A DNA stretch of 64,000 bases from CAYSUS01 sp964434165 (GCA_964434165.1 CAYSUS010000019.1:1-64000), one strand, 5' to 3'; positions 54,083 through 63,459 are shown, counted from the first letter of the stretch. The notes: a model not told the origin generated them from the sequence alone. Program-made: numbers and translations.

Positions 54083-56566
54083 TCAAGGCCCCGGCACCTT
54101 GGCGATCACCCGCGTGGTCTCGCGAGCCGTGATCGGCTGGTCGAGGCTCCGGGCGATCGCCTGCACGACCAGCTCGGCGCCTTCGATCGGCGCCGTGGCC
54201 AACGCCTTGATTCGATAGGTCAGCGTCTCGCCGGGCCGGATCTGGGTGACCGTCTCGAACCGCACGTTGCGTCCGTCGATCGTGCTCTTCGCCGGCCCTG
54301 CCGTGCCCAGACGGTCCGGCACCAACTGCGGCGGGAGCGTGGCCCCCACGATCACGCCGGTGTCCGCCGTCTGGCCGCGGTTGGTGACCGTGATGCGATA
54401 CGTTACGCTGTCGTCCACGCGAACCGGGTCCTTCAGGTCGGTCACCTCGATGGAGAGCTCCGGTGGACTCAGCCCCGGGCCGGACACCTTGGGCTTCGCC
54501 TCGCCGGTGACGGCCAGGCACGCCTCGGCCCGGTCGCGGGCGCCCTCGGCCGTGCTCACGCGCACGCGATTGCAGGTCTGCGCCGCGGCCTCCACGCAAA
54601 GGCACTGCACCTGGAGCGCCGCTCGACCGCCGACCGGAATCCGATCGATGACCAGCTCCACCCCCTCGTCGGTCTGCTCGAATCCCCGCGTCGCGTTCCT
54701 CGGCTCCAGTTGGCGGTCGCACTGGTCGAGGATCCGCACGCTGGTCAGCGGCTCGGTCCCTGTATTCTCCACGTCGATGCGGAACAGGACCATCTCGCCC
54801 ACCGCGGCCGAGGTTGGGCCGCTCTTGCGCACCGACACCGCCGGCCCAGTGGGCGGCGCCGGCCTGGGCTCGATCTTGGGCTCGGGCTTCGGCTGGGGCT
54901 TGGGCACCGGTTTCGGCGCCGGTCCCGGCTGCACCGGCGCCTCGCGGGGCGGGGGCTCAGCCGGCGCGACCGCCGTGACGCAGGCCTGCTGCCGGGCCAC
55001 CAGACTGCCGCCGGAGAGCAGCTCCACCGTGTGGCACAGGCGCCCGGCCCGCGCCGCGCGGAACGTCACGCGCAGACGCAGCTCCTGGCCCGGGGCCAGG
55101 TTGCCCAGGGGCCGCTCAATGGCGCCGGTCGCCGCCTCGTGCTCCAGCCCCGGTTCGAACTGGTCGCGAATCACGACGTCGGCAGCCGCCACCTGGCCGC
55201 GATTGGAAGCCAGGATCTCGAACGTGACCGGGTCGCCCACCTGCACCTGCCTGGGGCCGCTCACGCGCAGCTCCACGCCCGGCGCCGTCGCCGTGGTGGT
55301 GACGCAGTCCCGCGCTTTCAGCCCTCCGGCGGCGGCCGCGTCCACGCAGCTCTCGATCGGGCCCAGCCGCTCGGCGCGGAGCTCCACCTCCAGGCGCTTC
55401 GCCTGGCCCGGCCCGAGCTGGCCCAGTTGCCATTGGAGAAGCCCTGCGCTCACCTGGGCCGCTGGGTTGGTTCCCACCAGCGCGGCGCCGTCGGGGATCC
55501 GGTCGGCCACGACCACGGCGTCGGCCGGCTGGTCGCCGGGGTTGGAGACCTCGATCGTGTAGCGGAACGTGGCCCCCGCGGCCACGGCGGCCGGGCCGCT
55601 TTTGCGCACGGCAAGCTGCGGCGCCGACCAGGTCTTGGTCGTCGAGCCCCTCGCCACGACGAGCCGCTTGCCGCCCGGACCGCTCAGCTCAGCCGGCCGG
55701 ATGATCTGGACGTTGATTACGTTCGTCCCCGGGGCGGGCTGCGCCTGGAGCATCTCCACCGAGGCCTGGCCCAGCTCGTTGACCGCCACCTCGACGGCCT
55801 GCGAGCCATCCGGGGCGAAGCCGGCCGCGGGGCCGCCGGCGATCTCGTAACGCACGATCCAGCCGGCCAGGGGCGAGAGGTCCGAGTGGCGGTGCACCGT
55901 GGTGGTCAAGAGGTGGCGCGAGCCCGCCGGGTTGTGCGACACCGCCGGAAAGGTCCACTGCGCATCGACCCAGTGGATCGTGGCCGTGGCCCGATGGCGG
56001 TCCCACCCGAACACGCTGGGGGCGTACGCCGTCACCTGGCTGGTGCCCTCGGTCGGGCAGGTCACCGAGACCCACGTCTGACCCGCTTGGACCAGGACGT
56101 CGTCGCCCTCGGCCTCGCTCTCCCGCGTCAGGCGCGTGTACTTGCGCGAGGTCTTGCCCACCGCCCAGGTGCTATTGACCTTGCGAGGTCGGAGGAAGTC
56201 GAGCACGATCCAGTCGCAGTACGTGCCCTGGCCGACCTGGACGATCTGGCCGGCGGAGCCGGGGGCCACGGTCCACTCCACACGCTCGTTCGTGCTCGTA
56301 TAGCCGTCGCGCCCCACGACGCTGGCCACGAGCACGACCTCGCTCCCCACCGGGGCGATGGTCTCGCTGGGCGTGACGTGGACGCCGACGTTGTCCCACT
56401 GGCGCTCGCCGACGGGCTCGGTGTCGAAGACCGGCTCGGGCGGGAGGAAGATCCGCTCGCCCGACGGATCGATCCGCGGCAGGCGCGAGTAGGCGCACCC
56501 GGCCAGCCCGATCGCCCAGACCGCGACCGCACAGGTCATCGCCAGGTTGTGCGCCGCCGGTCGCAT
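54083..56566 (-). CDS. DUF11-repeat surface lipoprotein
   Basis: The protein is 827 residues. The lipobox is AIGLAGC (Cys near residue 24), followed by YSRLPRIDPSGERIFLPPEP, an opening common in planctomycete lipoproteins. The first 300 residues are beta-rich. Then come four DUF11 (conserved repeat) domains: LAVRKSGPAAVAAGATFRYT, then GVELRVSGPRQVQVGDPVTF, then VSVRKSGPTSAAVGEMVLFR and last LSIEVTDLKDPVRVDDSVTY. A Pro/Lys-rich linker (about 560-600) separates the second and third. DUF11 proteins are cell-surface or stalk-like; a structural role is inferred. The ATG follows GAGGACGG. Confidence 0.88.
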   Translation of the reverse strand: MRPAAHNLAMTCAVAVWAIGLAGCAYSRLPRIDPSGERIFLPPEPVFDTEPVGERQWDNVGVHVTPSETIAPVGSEVVLVASVVGRDGYTSTNERVEWTVAPGSAGQIVQVGQGTYCDWIVLDFLRPRKVNSTWAVGKTSRKYTRLTRESEAEGDDVLVQAGQTWVSVTCPTEGTSQVTAYAPSVFGWDRHRATATIHWVDAQWTFPAVSHNPAGSRHLLTTTVHRHSDLSPLAGWIVRYEIAGGPAAGFAPDGSQAVEVAVNELGQASVEMLQAQPAPGTNVINVQIIRPAELSGPGGKRLVVARGSTTKTWSAPQLAVRKSGPAAVAAGATFRYTIEVSNPGDQPADAVVVADRIPDGAALVGTNPAAQVSAGLLQWQLGQLGPGQAKRLEVELRAERLGPIESCVDAAAAGGLKARDCVTTTATAPGVELRVSGPRQVQVGDPVTFEILASNRGQVAAADVVIRDQFEPGLEHEAATGAIERPLGNLAPGQELRLRVTFRAARAGRLCHTVELLSGGSLVARQQACVTAVAPAEPPPREAPVQPGPAPKPVPKPQPKPEPKIEPRPAPPTGPAVSVRKSGPTSAAVGEMVLFRIDVENTGTEPLTSVRILDQCDRQLEPRNATRGFEQTDEGVELVIDRIPVGGRAALQVQCLCVEAAAQTCNRVRVSTAEGARDRAEACLAVTGEAKPKVSGPGLSPPELSIEVTDLKDPVRVDDSVTYRITVTNRGQTADTGVIVGATLPPQLVPDRLGTAGPAKSTIDGRNVRFETVTQIRPGETLTYRIKALATAPIEGAELVVQAIARSLDQPITARETTRVIAKVPGP

Positions 56567-57192
56567 GGCCCGTCCTCGGCCTGGTTTGGGCAGTCCCTAC
56601 CTGTTGCGCAATCGCGCCTCTATGGGAAAGGTAGCATGCGATTCGGCAACATGGGGGCTTTTTTCAACATGGCGTGTTGACGAAGAGCAACAGCCCCGCC
56701 TCCCCAGGCCGCAGGACCATTACAACGCGATGCTCAGGCTTCGGTCTCGGCATCTCGACCCCCGGCAGCTTGCCTGCCGGGTGAAGAAGTCGGGGCAGCC
56801 AGCACAGACGCCATCAAAAGACCAGACCCCTGCCGGCTCGCCAGGCAGGGGTCTGATGTGCACTCCCAATCCCTCCCGCCCTTCGCCGCCGCATCGCCCG
56901 GACGATTTCGAAGGGGCGTTCAAAAACGGGCCGGATTCGGTCAAACCGTTTGGCAGAATCGTGCGTGTGAAGTAGATGTCGCTCTACAAGGAATGCACCA
57001 CGACCTGAAGATGCATCACCGTCAATAGTCTATCCGAAAGTCCGCCCCAGATCACTCAACCGATTCGCATTGCCCTTACTCCTCGTCGCGCCAGGTCCAG
57101 CCATCGCATACTACCGGGCGGCCCGTCCCGGAAGAGCCGTACGCTTGTTGACCAAAGAGAGGCGTTCGCACTTCCGGGCAACACGCCAGCAA
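56567..57192. other. Non-coding region with a perfect inverted repeat
   Basis: This 626-base gap lies between the DUF11 gene's start and the WYL gene's end. Short open frames (for example 56547-56975) have no ribosome-binding site or domain. The main structure is the 12-bp inverted repeat at 56823-56855. Iterated words start near 57190 and run into the WYL C-terminus. Confidence 0.5.
56823..56855. repeat. Perfect 12-bp inverted repeat with 9-nt loop
   Basis: CAGACCCCTGCC (56823-56834) and GGCAGGGGTCTG (56844-56855) are exact complements around GGCTCGCCA. No T-tract follows, so it is more likely a structural or repeat element than an intrinsic terminator. Confidence 0.75.
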
Positions 57193-58215
57193 TCAGCAAC
57201 CTCCCGTCTCCAATCCCGAATCCCCGATCCCCCATCCCTCTTTTTCCCCTGCATACACCTCCGCCAACCTTCCCACGTGCCCCGCGACGATCCGGCGAAG
57301 CTCCGGCGGCTTGAGCACCTCGGCCTGGTCGCCGTAGCCCAGGATCCACCAGGAGATCTCGCGCAGGCCCGAGACCGTGACGTGGTAATCCAGCGAACCG
57401 TCGGGCAGCATCTGGAGGCGCTGCGTCTTGTGCCAGGTCACCTCGGCCACGTTCTCCGCCACCCGGGGCGCGAAGCGCACGGTCACCTCCCGGTCGGGGC
57501 CGGGCTCGGGGATCAGGTGCCAGGCGTTGCGCAGGTAGCGGTCGATGGAGAAACCCCGTGGGATGCGGTACGCATCGTCGAGCACGGCGAGGTCGAGGAT
57601 CCGTCCCACGTTGAAGGTCCGCGTGGCACGATGGATCGAGGAGCGTCCGATCAGGTACCAGCTCCGGCGGCTGAACAGCATCCGGTAGGGCAGCACCTTG
57701 GTCTGGAGAACCTCGGTCTCGCCCGGCCGGCGATAGCGAATCCGCACGGCGCGGCGATCGGCCAGGGCCCCAAGGAGCTGCTGGTAGATAGGACTCTTGG
57801 CCAATAGCGGGTTGGTCTGCGGGAGGTGGATCTGCACGCTCTCCGCGGCCCTCCGCAGGGCGTCGTGCAGCCGGGCGGGGAGGCTGGCCTGGAGCTTCAC
57901 GGCCGCGCGCCGGGCGGCGTCGAAGAAGGGGAGATTGCGCCGGTCGCCCAGCTCGTGGCAGAGCACGATCAGGGCGAGGGCCTCGTCGGGCGTGAAGTTG
58001 GTGGCCGGCAGCAGGTGGCCCGGCGCGACGTGGTAACGCTCCCGCGCAGGGTCGAACTCGACCGGCACGCCCGCCATGCGCAGCGCGTCGAGATCGCGGA
58101 ACACGGTGCGGCGGCTGACCTCGCACGCCTCGGCCAGGGCGTCAACGTTGTACCGGCTTCCAGCCTGAAGCAGGCCGAGCAGTCGGATCAGACGGCAGAC
58201 GCGAGAGAGGTTCAT
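57193..58215 (-). CDS. WYL-domain transcriptional regulator
   Basis: The protein is 340 residues. An N-terminal helix-turn-helix (RLIRLLGLLQAGSRYNVDAL and EACEVSRRTVFRDLDAL) is followed by the WYL domain (about 140-225). That domain carries AVRIRYRRPGETEV and SWYLIGRSSIH, where WYL reads W-Y-L, and a C-terminal WCX-type domain. These regulators sense nucleic acid fragments or other ligands and control repair, defence or metabolism. The last 12 residues (EGWGIGDSGLETGGC) are encoded by an iterated intergenic word, so the native end was probably nearer KEG. The start overlaps the tolC-like gene by 74 bases and lacks a clear ribosome-binding site. Confidence 0.9.
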   Translation of the reverse strand: MNLSRVCRLIRLLGLLQAGSRYNVDALAEACEVSRRTVFRDLDALRMAGVPVEFDPARERYHVAPGHLLPATNFTPDEALALIVLCHELGDRRNLPFFDAARRAAVKLQASLPARLHDALRRAAESVQIHLPQTNPLLAKSPIYQQLLGALADRRAVRIRYRRPGETEVLQTKVLPYRMLFSRRSWYLIGRSSIHRATRTFNVGRILDLAVLDDAYRIPRGFSIDRYLRNAWHLIPEPGPDREVTVRFAPRVAENVAEVTWHKTQRLQMLPDGSLDYHVTVSGLREISWWILGYGDQAEVLKPPELRRIVAGHVGRLAEVYAGEKEGWGIGDSGLETGGC

Positions 58216-60487
58216 GCCGCGGTTCGGAGGTCGAGTTCTCGACGGGCCGCAGGTTCCAGCCGCTCGGCGTCGCCGCGGCCGGCTCCTCGAAGCTCACGGG
58301 GCGCACGGTCGTGTCCACTTTCCGCGATCGCCCGGGCGCCGCCTCCACCCCCGGGGCGAATTGCAGCTCGCGTCCGACGGCGATGGCCATGCCCGGGGCC
58401 TCCCGCCCGCGCGGCGAGCCGCCCGGCAGCCGGGAGGCCTGGAAACCCGCGCCCGGCCCCGCGGACATCGGCTCGGGGGCGGGCGTGGGGATCGGCTCGG
58501 GCGTGGTGCCCGTGGTCTCCGGCTTGACCTCGCGGGGCTCGATCTCCGAGCCCTTAGTCGCCCCGGTATGCTGCTGGTAGGGGCCGCGGCTGATCACCCG
58601 CGGCCGCGTGAAGCCGTAGTCCATGAAGATGGCGGCGTCGCGCTCGCGGGCCCGGCGCGTGGCGTCGAAGTAGGCCTTGGCCGGCCAGGGGCCTTCGGCC
58701 AGAAAGACGCCATTGTACTCCAGCAGCGAGCCCTTGCGGTAGTGGACCGCGGCGATCGATTCGTTGTAGGCGAGCAGCGACTGGTAGAAGTCGGCCTTCG
58801 ACTCGGAGAGCCGGCGCAGCGATTCGAGGTACACGAAGATCTCCGGCATCCCCTCGTCCAGGCGGATCTTGATCACGTCGGCGTTGTACTTGGCGGCCTG
58901 GAGCCGGCTGTAGTTGGTCCGCATCAGCTCGTAGCTGCTCTCCAGGTTGCGAACGGACTGGGCCAGTTGATGCGAGACCTCCAGCTCCTCGTCCTGGAGC
59001 ACGGCCCTTGCCCGGGCGAGCGCCAACTGGGCGTTGCGCACGCCGGCCAGCTCGCGGCGGAACCCGATCGGCAGGCTCAGCTCCAGCCCGAACCGCCACT
59101 CCTGGAATCGTCCTCCGGTCAGGCTCTGGTAGGCCGTGGTGTCGTTGCCGTCATACCGTTCGGTGGCGGCCAGGTCGTCGCCCAGCCCCAGCCAGCGGTA
59201 CTGGGCCACGGCGTCGAGCCGGGGGAGGAGGAAGTTCTTGGCCGCGATCAGCTCCATCTCGCGCTGCTTGACGCGCCACCGCTGGCGGCGGAGCTCGACG
59301 CTGCGGACGAGGGCCTCGTAGTGGACCTGGTCCCAGGGGAAGGTGATCTTGGCCGTGGTGGGATCGTCGGCGGGCCGGATCAGGCGGCCGTCGGTGGCCG
59401 CGATGCCCATCAGGTAACGGAGGTTGTTCTCCACCGTATAGACGCGGTTGAGCGAGTCCTGGACGAGGCTATGGAACAGGAAGTACTGCTCACGGACCTG
59501 GCTCTCCTGCGAGGCGTCGCCCTCCTGGGCCCCGAACTCGTACTTGGTCTTGACCACGCGCCACGTCTCGAGCATCGAGTCGCGGCCCTCCTTGGCGGTC
59601 TCCAACTGGTGGTAGGCCAGCGACAGTTGCCAGTAGGCCCGCTCCACGTCGAGCACCAGGTCGCGCACGGCCGCCTCGAAATCGGCAAGCTGGATGTCGG
59701 TGTTGATCCGCGCGAGGACCACGCCGTTGTACGAGCCCGGCTGCGCCCCGGGGCCGGCGATCCGGTTGAACTGCGCGCCCGCCCCCTGGAGCAGCGGCTG
59801 GCGGAACTCCGCGACCAGCTCCGCGTACCAGTCGCTGGGCCACTTGCGAATGCCGCTGTTGCTGTACTCGTAGTCCACGTTGTGGGCGATCGAGGTCGTG
59901 CCGCCCGTGACGTTCGTCTTCGAAATCGAGGAGGTGAACGATCCGGTATCGTTGATCGCCACCGGCAGGAAGAACCCCCCAATCTCCCCGGGGATCGCCT
60001 CGAAGTTCTGGGGCCGGTCGCCGCGCGACCAGAACACCGAAGTGCTTAACTGGGCGTCGAACGCCGAAAGCGCCGCCTCGGGGCCGAACCGCGGATCGCT
60101 CTCGGCCAGGGCCGGATCGTAGACCGACCCGGCGAAGTCGGGCGACCGCGTGAGGGTCTCCGGCGCGGTGAGGACCTGTCCGCCGACCGTCCGCATGACC
60201 TTGCTGTTGGCCAGGGCGATCTGCACGGCCCGCTCGAGCGTCAAGTTCCAGAAGCTCGTCGTCTCGGGATGCTGAAGCGTCAACGGCCGGTTGTTCTGGC
60301 CGTCGATGGCCACTTCGTCCAGGCTGTTGACCTCGGCGTCCGGGTACTCGATGTCCGTGGCCTCCCCCACGTAATGCGAGAGGTCGCCGTCCTCGAACAG
60401 GAAATGCGGCTGCTGCGGGCGGCAGCCGAGAGCCCCCAGGAAACCCACGGAAAACGCAAGCCAGGAGAGACAGCAGAGCCGGCGCAT
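58142..60487 (-). CDS. TolC-like outer-membrane efflux lipoprotein
   Basis: The protein is 781 residues, much longer than E. coli TolC. The lipobox is FLGALGC (Cys near residue 22), followed by HFLFEDGDLSHYVGEATDIE, a start shared by planctomycete TolC-like proteins. Outer-membrane efflux repeats occupy about 80-620, with long helices (VRDLVLDVERAYWQLSLAYH) and a second set after 400. The final 160 residues are Pro-rich and disordered. The end overlaps the WYL gene start by 74 bases (58142-58215). A possible promoter lies upstream: TTGCCG and TATTCC 17 bp apart on the minus strand, with a weak -10. It probably forms an outer-membrane channel, but no transporter is adjacent. Confidence 0.9.
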   Translation of the reverse strand: MRRLCCLSWLAFSVGFLGALGCRPQQPHFLFEDGDLSHYVGEATDIEYPDAEVNSLDEVAIDGQNNRPLTLQHPETTSFWNLTLERAVQIALANSKVMRTVGGQVLTAPETLTRSPDFAGSVYDPALAESDPRFGPEAALSAFDAQLSTSVFWSRGDRPQNFEAIPGEIGGFFLPVAINDTGSFTSSISKTNVTGGTTSIAHNVDYEYSNSGIRKWPSDWYAELVAEFRQPLLQGAGAQFNRIAGPGAQPGSYNGVVLARINTDIQLADFEAAVRDLVLDVERAYWQLSLAYHQLETAKEGRDSMLETWRVVKTKYEFGAQEGDASQESQVREQYFLFHSLVQDSLNRVYTVENNLRYLMGIAATDGRLIRPADDPTTAKITFPWDQVHYEALVRSVELRRQRWRVKQREMELIAAKNFLLPRLDAVAQYRWLGLGDDLAATERYDGNDTTAYQSLTGGRFQEWRFGLELSLPIGFRRELAGVRNAQLALARARAVLQDEELEVSHQLAQSVRNLESSYELMRTNYSRLQAAKYNADVIKIRLDEGMPEIFVYLESLRRLSESKADFYQSLLAYNESIAAVHYRKGSLLEYNGVFLAEGPWPAKAYFDATRRARERDAAIFMDYGFTRPRVISRGPYQQHTGATKGSEIEPREVKPETTGTTPEPIPTPAPEPMSAGPGAGFQASRLPGGSPRGREAPGMAIAVGRELQFAPGVEAAPGRSRKVDTTVRPVSFEEPAAATPSGWNLRPVENSTSEPRHEPLSRLPSDPTARPASGWKPVQR

Positions 60488-60806
60488 GAGTAGTCGTTCC
60501 TGCGGAAAAGTGCCGTCGGAAGCGCGGTCCGCCGGGGAATGCCTGTCCCGGGGGCCGCCCGGCCAAAGTGAGCCGCGTTTCTCGCCCCGTGCCGCGATTC
60601 CGCGGCCGGCCACGATCTACGCGCAGCCGGACGGGCGGAATAGTCGGCGCCACTGGTATCGGCAACCGAACCCGCAATCTTTGGCGAATCGTCGCAATCG
60701 CGGGAAACGACAGAGTCGGCCCCGATCCACTAACTACCGCACGTTAACATGGCGGCAAGCGCCCGCTCTGATGGCGTGGGACGGCCGCGGCACGGCAAGC
60801 GCGGCT
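60488..60806. other. Intergenic region upstream of the TolC-like gene
   Basis: This 319-base gap contains the possible TolC-gene promoter (minus strand, near 60640-60670) and no supported gene. The sequence CGCAATC/GATTGCG recurs near 60672 and 60690 as small inverted segments. Confidence 0.45.
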
Positions 60807-61283
60807 CTATAGGCCCATTCCGAGAAACCCGCCGTGGGAGTCGCTCTCCGCCTGGAGCTGCTCGATCCGCTGCTTCGTCCGGTCGAGGTCGCCGGCCGAG
60901 ATGAAGCGATCGAACTCGACGATCACCGCCCGGGTGACCGTCTCGCGGAACCATTCCACCACCGGCTCGGTGAGCCAGTCGCAGGTCTCCCGGCGAAGCT
61001 CGACGAGCAGGTCCGCGCGGAGCGTCTTGCGGTCCTCCTCGTCGGTCAGCACCGTCCCTTCAAAGCGGAACTCGAGCATGCCCAGGGCCGGGTCGTTGGT
61101 CAGATGGAAGGTGCAGCGGGCGTCGTGAAGATAGTAGGTGTTCAGCAGGCCGTGCCGCTGGATGGCCTGCTGGACCCGCTCGACCAGGGCCTCGTACTCC
61201 GGCGAGGCATCGAGGGGCACGTCCAGGCGCGCGATCGACCGCAACGGTTGGCAGTCGAAGCTGATCTCCACCGAGGGATTCAT
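60807..61283 (-). CDS. Uncharacterised 158-aa cytoplasmic protein
   Basis: I do not recognise a family. The protein is 158 residues, soluble, with an N-terminal beta part (VEISFDCQPLRSIARLDVPL, then YYLHDARCTFHLTNDPALGM) and a C-terminal helical part ending in a coiled coil (LDRTKQRIEQLQAES). The start is set at the ATG 61283, with AGGAGG 7 bases upstream; another ATG at 61286 is only 4 bases away. The gene lies 40 bases after the next gene upstream (61324-63459) on the same strand, so the two are probably co-transcribed. Confidence 0.75.
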   Translation of the reverse strand: MNPSVEISFDCQPLRSIARLDVPLDASPEYEALVERVQQAIQRHGLLNTYYLHDARCTFHLTNDPALGMLEFRFEGTVLTDEEDRKTLRADLLVELRRETCDWLTEPVVEWFRETVTRAVIVEFDRFISAGDLDRTKQRIEQLQAESDSHGGFLGMGL

Positions 61284-61323
61284 CATCAAGCCTCCTGCGT
61301 GTTGACGCCGCGTCCCGCCCGTC

Positions 61324-63459
61324 TCACCGCGCGGCGACCGTCCCTCGCTCGTCCGGCCCCACCCGCTTCCAAGCCATCACGAGCCAGCCGTCGCGGGCGT
61401 CCCACTGACACAAGCGCAGGGGGCCGGCGGCCTCCCAGGCCCCTGGCAGGGTGACGGGCTCCGGCGCGATCTCCTCCACGAACAGGGTGGCGAACCGCCG
61501 CTGGAGCATGTCGCGAATCACTTGCTCCCGCGCCGAGATCGTCTGCCCGCTCTCCGGCTCGAACCCGGGCGGGAACACCTGCAAGTCGCCCTGGCGCACC
61601 GCCTTGAATCCCGAGTCTGTCCGCTCGATGCGGTAGGTGGCGGTCACATCCATGGCCGGATGGCGGCTCTCGCCCCGCCCGTACGCGCGGCCACGCACCG
61701 TCAGCCGGAGCTGCCCGCCGTCGAAAGCCACGAATACGGGCTTCTGGTGGGCGAAGAAGATCGTCCAGGGCTCGCCGTCGTCCTCCGCCAGTTCCTCGGG
61801 CACACGCTCGACAACGCCCTCCAGAGCCTCGGCCAGGCGCCGCTGGGTGAGGATCATCCCGGCCAACCCGACCTCGGCGGAGTTGTTGACCATCGACTCG
61901 TGGACGCGCAGGGCCAGGTCGGGCGCGCCCTCCAGCGGCGGCGGATCACCGGGGGCCGCGAGCTGGCGCGTCGCGGCCTGAAGCACGGCCACGCGCAGCG
62001 CTTCGTCCGAGGTGCTCAGTTGCACAAGCCCGGGAAGAAGCCGTCGCTCCAGCAAGGGGCGGCGCCAACGCTCCCGGAGCCGGGCATTGGTCCGCTCGGC
62101 GACCTCGCGGAACCCCTCGTCGATGCGGCGCTCGAGGCGATCCTCCGCGTGCTGCGCGGCGATCCGCTCGGCCTGTGGCTTCTGCCGGCTCGCGCGCCGG
62201 CGCACCATCTTCTCCAGGCACCGCCCGCCGCGCACCACGCACACGCCCCGGGTCCTGGTGCGCGTATGGCCCTGCGCCTCGGCGGGCTCGGCGCGCACGC
62301 CCTCGGCGTCGATCCACACCCGCTTCACCCCCGCCAACGTGGTCTCGCCGTCACTGTAGATCCGCGCCGGGCCGTTGTAGCCGATCGTACTTGTGGTGGA
62401 TTTGCCCGAGAAGCGCACCTCCAGTTCGGCCCGCCCGTCGTTGGGGACCAGTTCGCCGACGATCCGACCGGTGGTACGGCCCGTGCCGCGAAGCTGCGTG
62501 CCGAGGATCACGTCCGCCACCGGAGCCACGTCATCGACCTGGCGCGCGACGCCGCGACGAACCACCTCGGCCGACAAATGGGCCACCAGGTTGGGGCGGT
62601 CGAAACGGCGGCGGACGGCCGACACCAGCCACGGAGCCTGGCGCGCGTCGTCGAGCCAGCCCAGGGCGCTGGCCAGGGCGGCGGTCTCCTCCGCCGTGGG
62701 GTTCGGACCGATCTTCTCCAGGTGCGCGGCCAGGGCGTCGAGCACGGCCGCGTAGTGCTCGTCCAGTCGCTCCTGGCGCGCCGCGCGAATCGCCGTGATG
62801 TAGTCGCGCAGGGCGCCGCGCACGTCGCGGAACCAGCGGAGTCCCAGCCCCTCGTGCCCCGCATCGAGCTTGGCGAACAGCGCGTCCAGCTCCCCCAAAT
62901 CCGGGGCGTCGGTGGTGCGGGTCTGGGCCAGGAGGTCTTCCCAGCGGAGGTAGTCCCGCCACGCCTGGCTTTCGGGACCCGCCCGGGTCAATCGATCGTC
63001 GAGCCGCCCCAGAGCCTCGACCAATCGCGCGTGCGACCGCGCGATGGCCGAACGGCCCACCGGCGAGAACGCCGCCCCCGCCTCGCGCACGCGCTGGACC
63101 ATCGCGTCGGGCGACGACCCCGCGACCAGGTCGGCCAGCCACCGTTCGAGGGCCGCGCGCACCGCCTGGATCGGACCGTGATCCAGCTCGGGATGGTCGG
63201 CCGCGTAGCGGGCAAGGACCTCAACGACCTTGGCGGCATCGGCCTTCGCGCCCTTGGCCACCTGGACTTCGAGCTGGTCGGACCGCAGGTAGGTCCGCCA
63301 CGCCTCCCCATGCGGCCCGGCGTCCACCCAGCGGTGCAAGCGCGTGACGGCGGCTCGCAGCTCGTCCAGGGGATCGGCGCGATGGTCGGCTCCGTGGGTC
63401 GCCGCCCAGCTTCCAAGCAGACACAGAACAGCCAGCACCGACTGCCAGGCCTTGCACAT
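61324..63459 (-). CDS. Secreted 711-aa protein with N-terminal repeats, unknown function
   Basis: A signal peptide (SVLAVLCLLGSWAATHGA) is followed by two related helical repeats near residues 30-118 and 138-240. The two share the pattern RWVDAGPHGEAWRTYLRSDQL versus RLTRAGPESQAWRDYLRWEDL, then a helix. A central beta part (about 320-420) and a long C-terminal region with beta strands follow (WTIFFAHQKPVFVAFDGGQL, YRIERTDSGFKAVRQGDLQV). I do not recognise a known family. The overall plan resembles large periplasmic proteins of planctomycetes. The start follows a possible -10 TATATT at 63489-63494. Confidence 0.72.
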   Translation of the reverse strand: MCKAWQSVLAVLCLLGSWAATHGADHRADPLDELRAAVTRLHRWVDAGPHGEAWRTYLRSDQLEVQVAKGAKADAAKVVEVLARYAADHPELDHGPIQAVRAALERWLADLVAGSSPDAMVQRVREAGAAFSPVGRSAIARSHARLVEALGRLDDRLTRAGPESQAWRDYLRWEDLLAQTRTTDAPDLGELDALFAKLDAGHEGLGLRWFRDVRGALRDYITAIRAARQERLDEHYAAVLDALAAHLEKIGPNPTAEETAALASALGWLDDARQAPWLVSAVRRRFDRPNLVAHLSAEVVRRGVARQVDDVAPVADVILGTQLRGTGRTTGRIVGELVPNDGRAELEVRFSGKSTTSTIGYNGPARIYSDGETTLAGVKRVWIDAEGVRAEPAEAQGHTRTRTRGVCVVRGGRCLEKMVRRRASRQKPQAERIAAQHAEDRLERRIDEGFREVAERTNARLRERWRRPLLERRLLPGLVQLSTSDEALRVAVLQAATRQLAAPGDPPPLEGAPDLALRVHESMVNNSAEVGLAGMILTQRRLAEALEGVVERVPEELAEDDGEPWTIFFAHQKPVFVAFDGGQLRLTVRGRAYGRGESRHPAMDVTATYRIERTDSGFKAVRQGDLQVFPPGFEPESGQTISAREQVIRDMLQRRFATLFVEEIAPEPVTLPGAWEAAGPLRLCQWDARDGWLVMAWKRVGPDERGTVAAR

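Noticed and set aside
55150..55165. tRNA T-loop-like sequence GGTTCGAA
   Set aside because: It lies inside the DUF11 gene with no surrounding acceptor or anticodon stem; no tRNA gene was found in the window.
56547..56975. 142-residue plus-strand frame after the DUF11 gene start
   Set aside because: No ribosome-binding site and a low-complexity composition; it crosses a perfect inverted repeat and overlaps the DUF11 start region.
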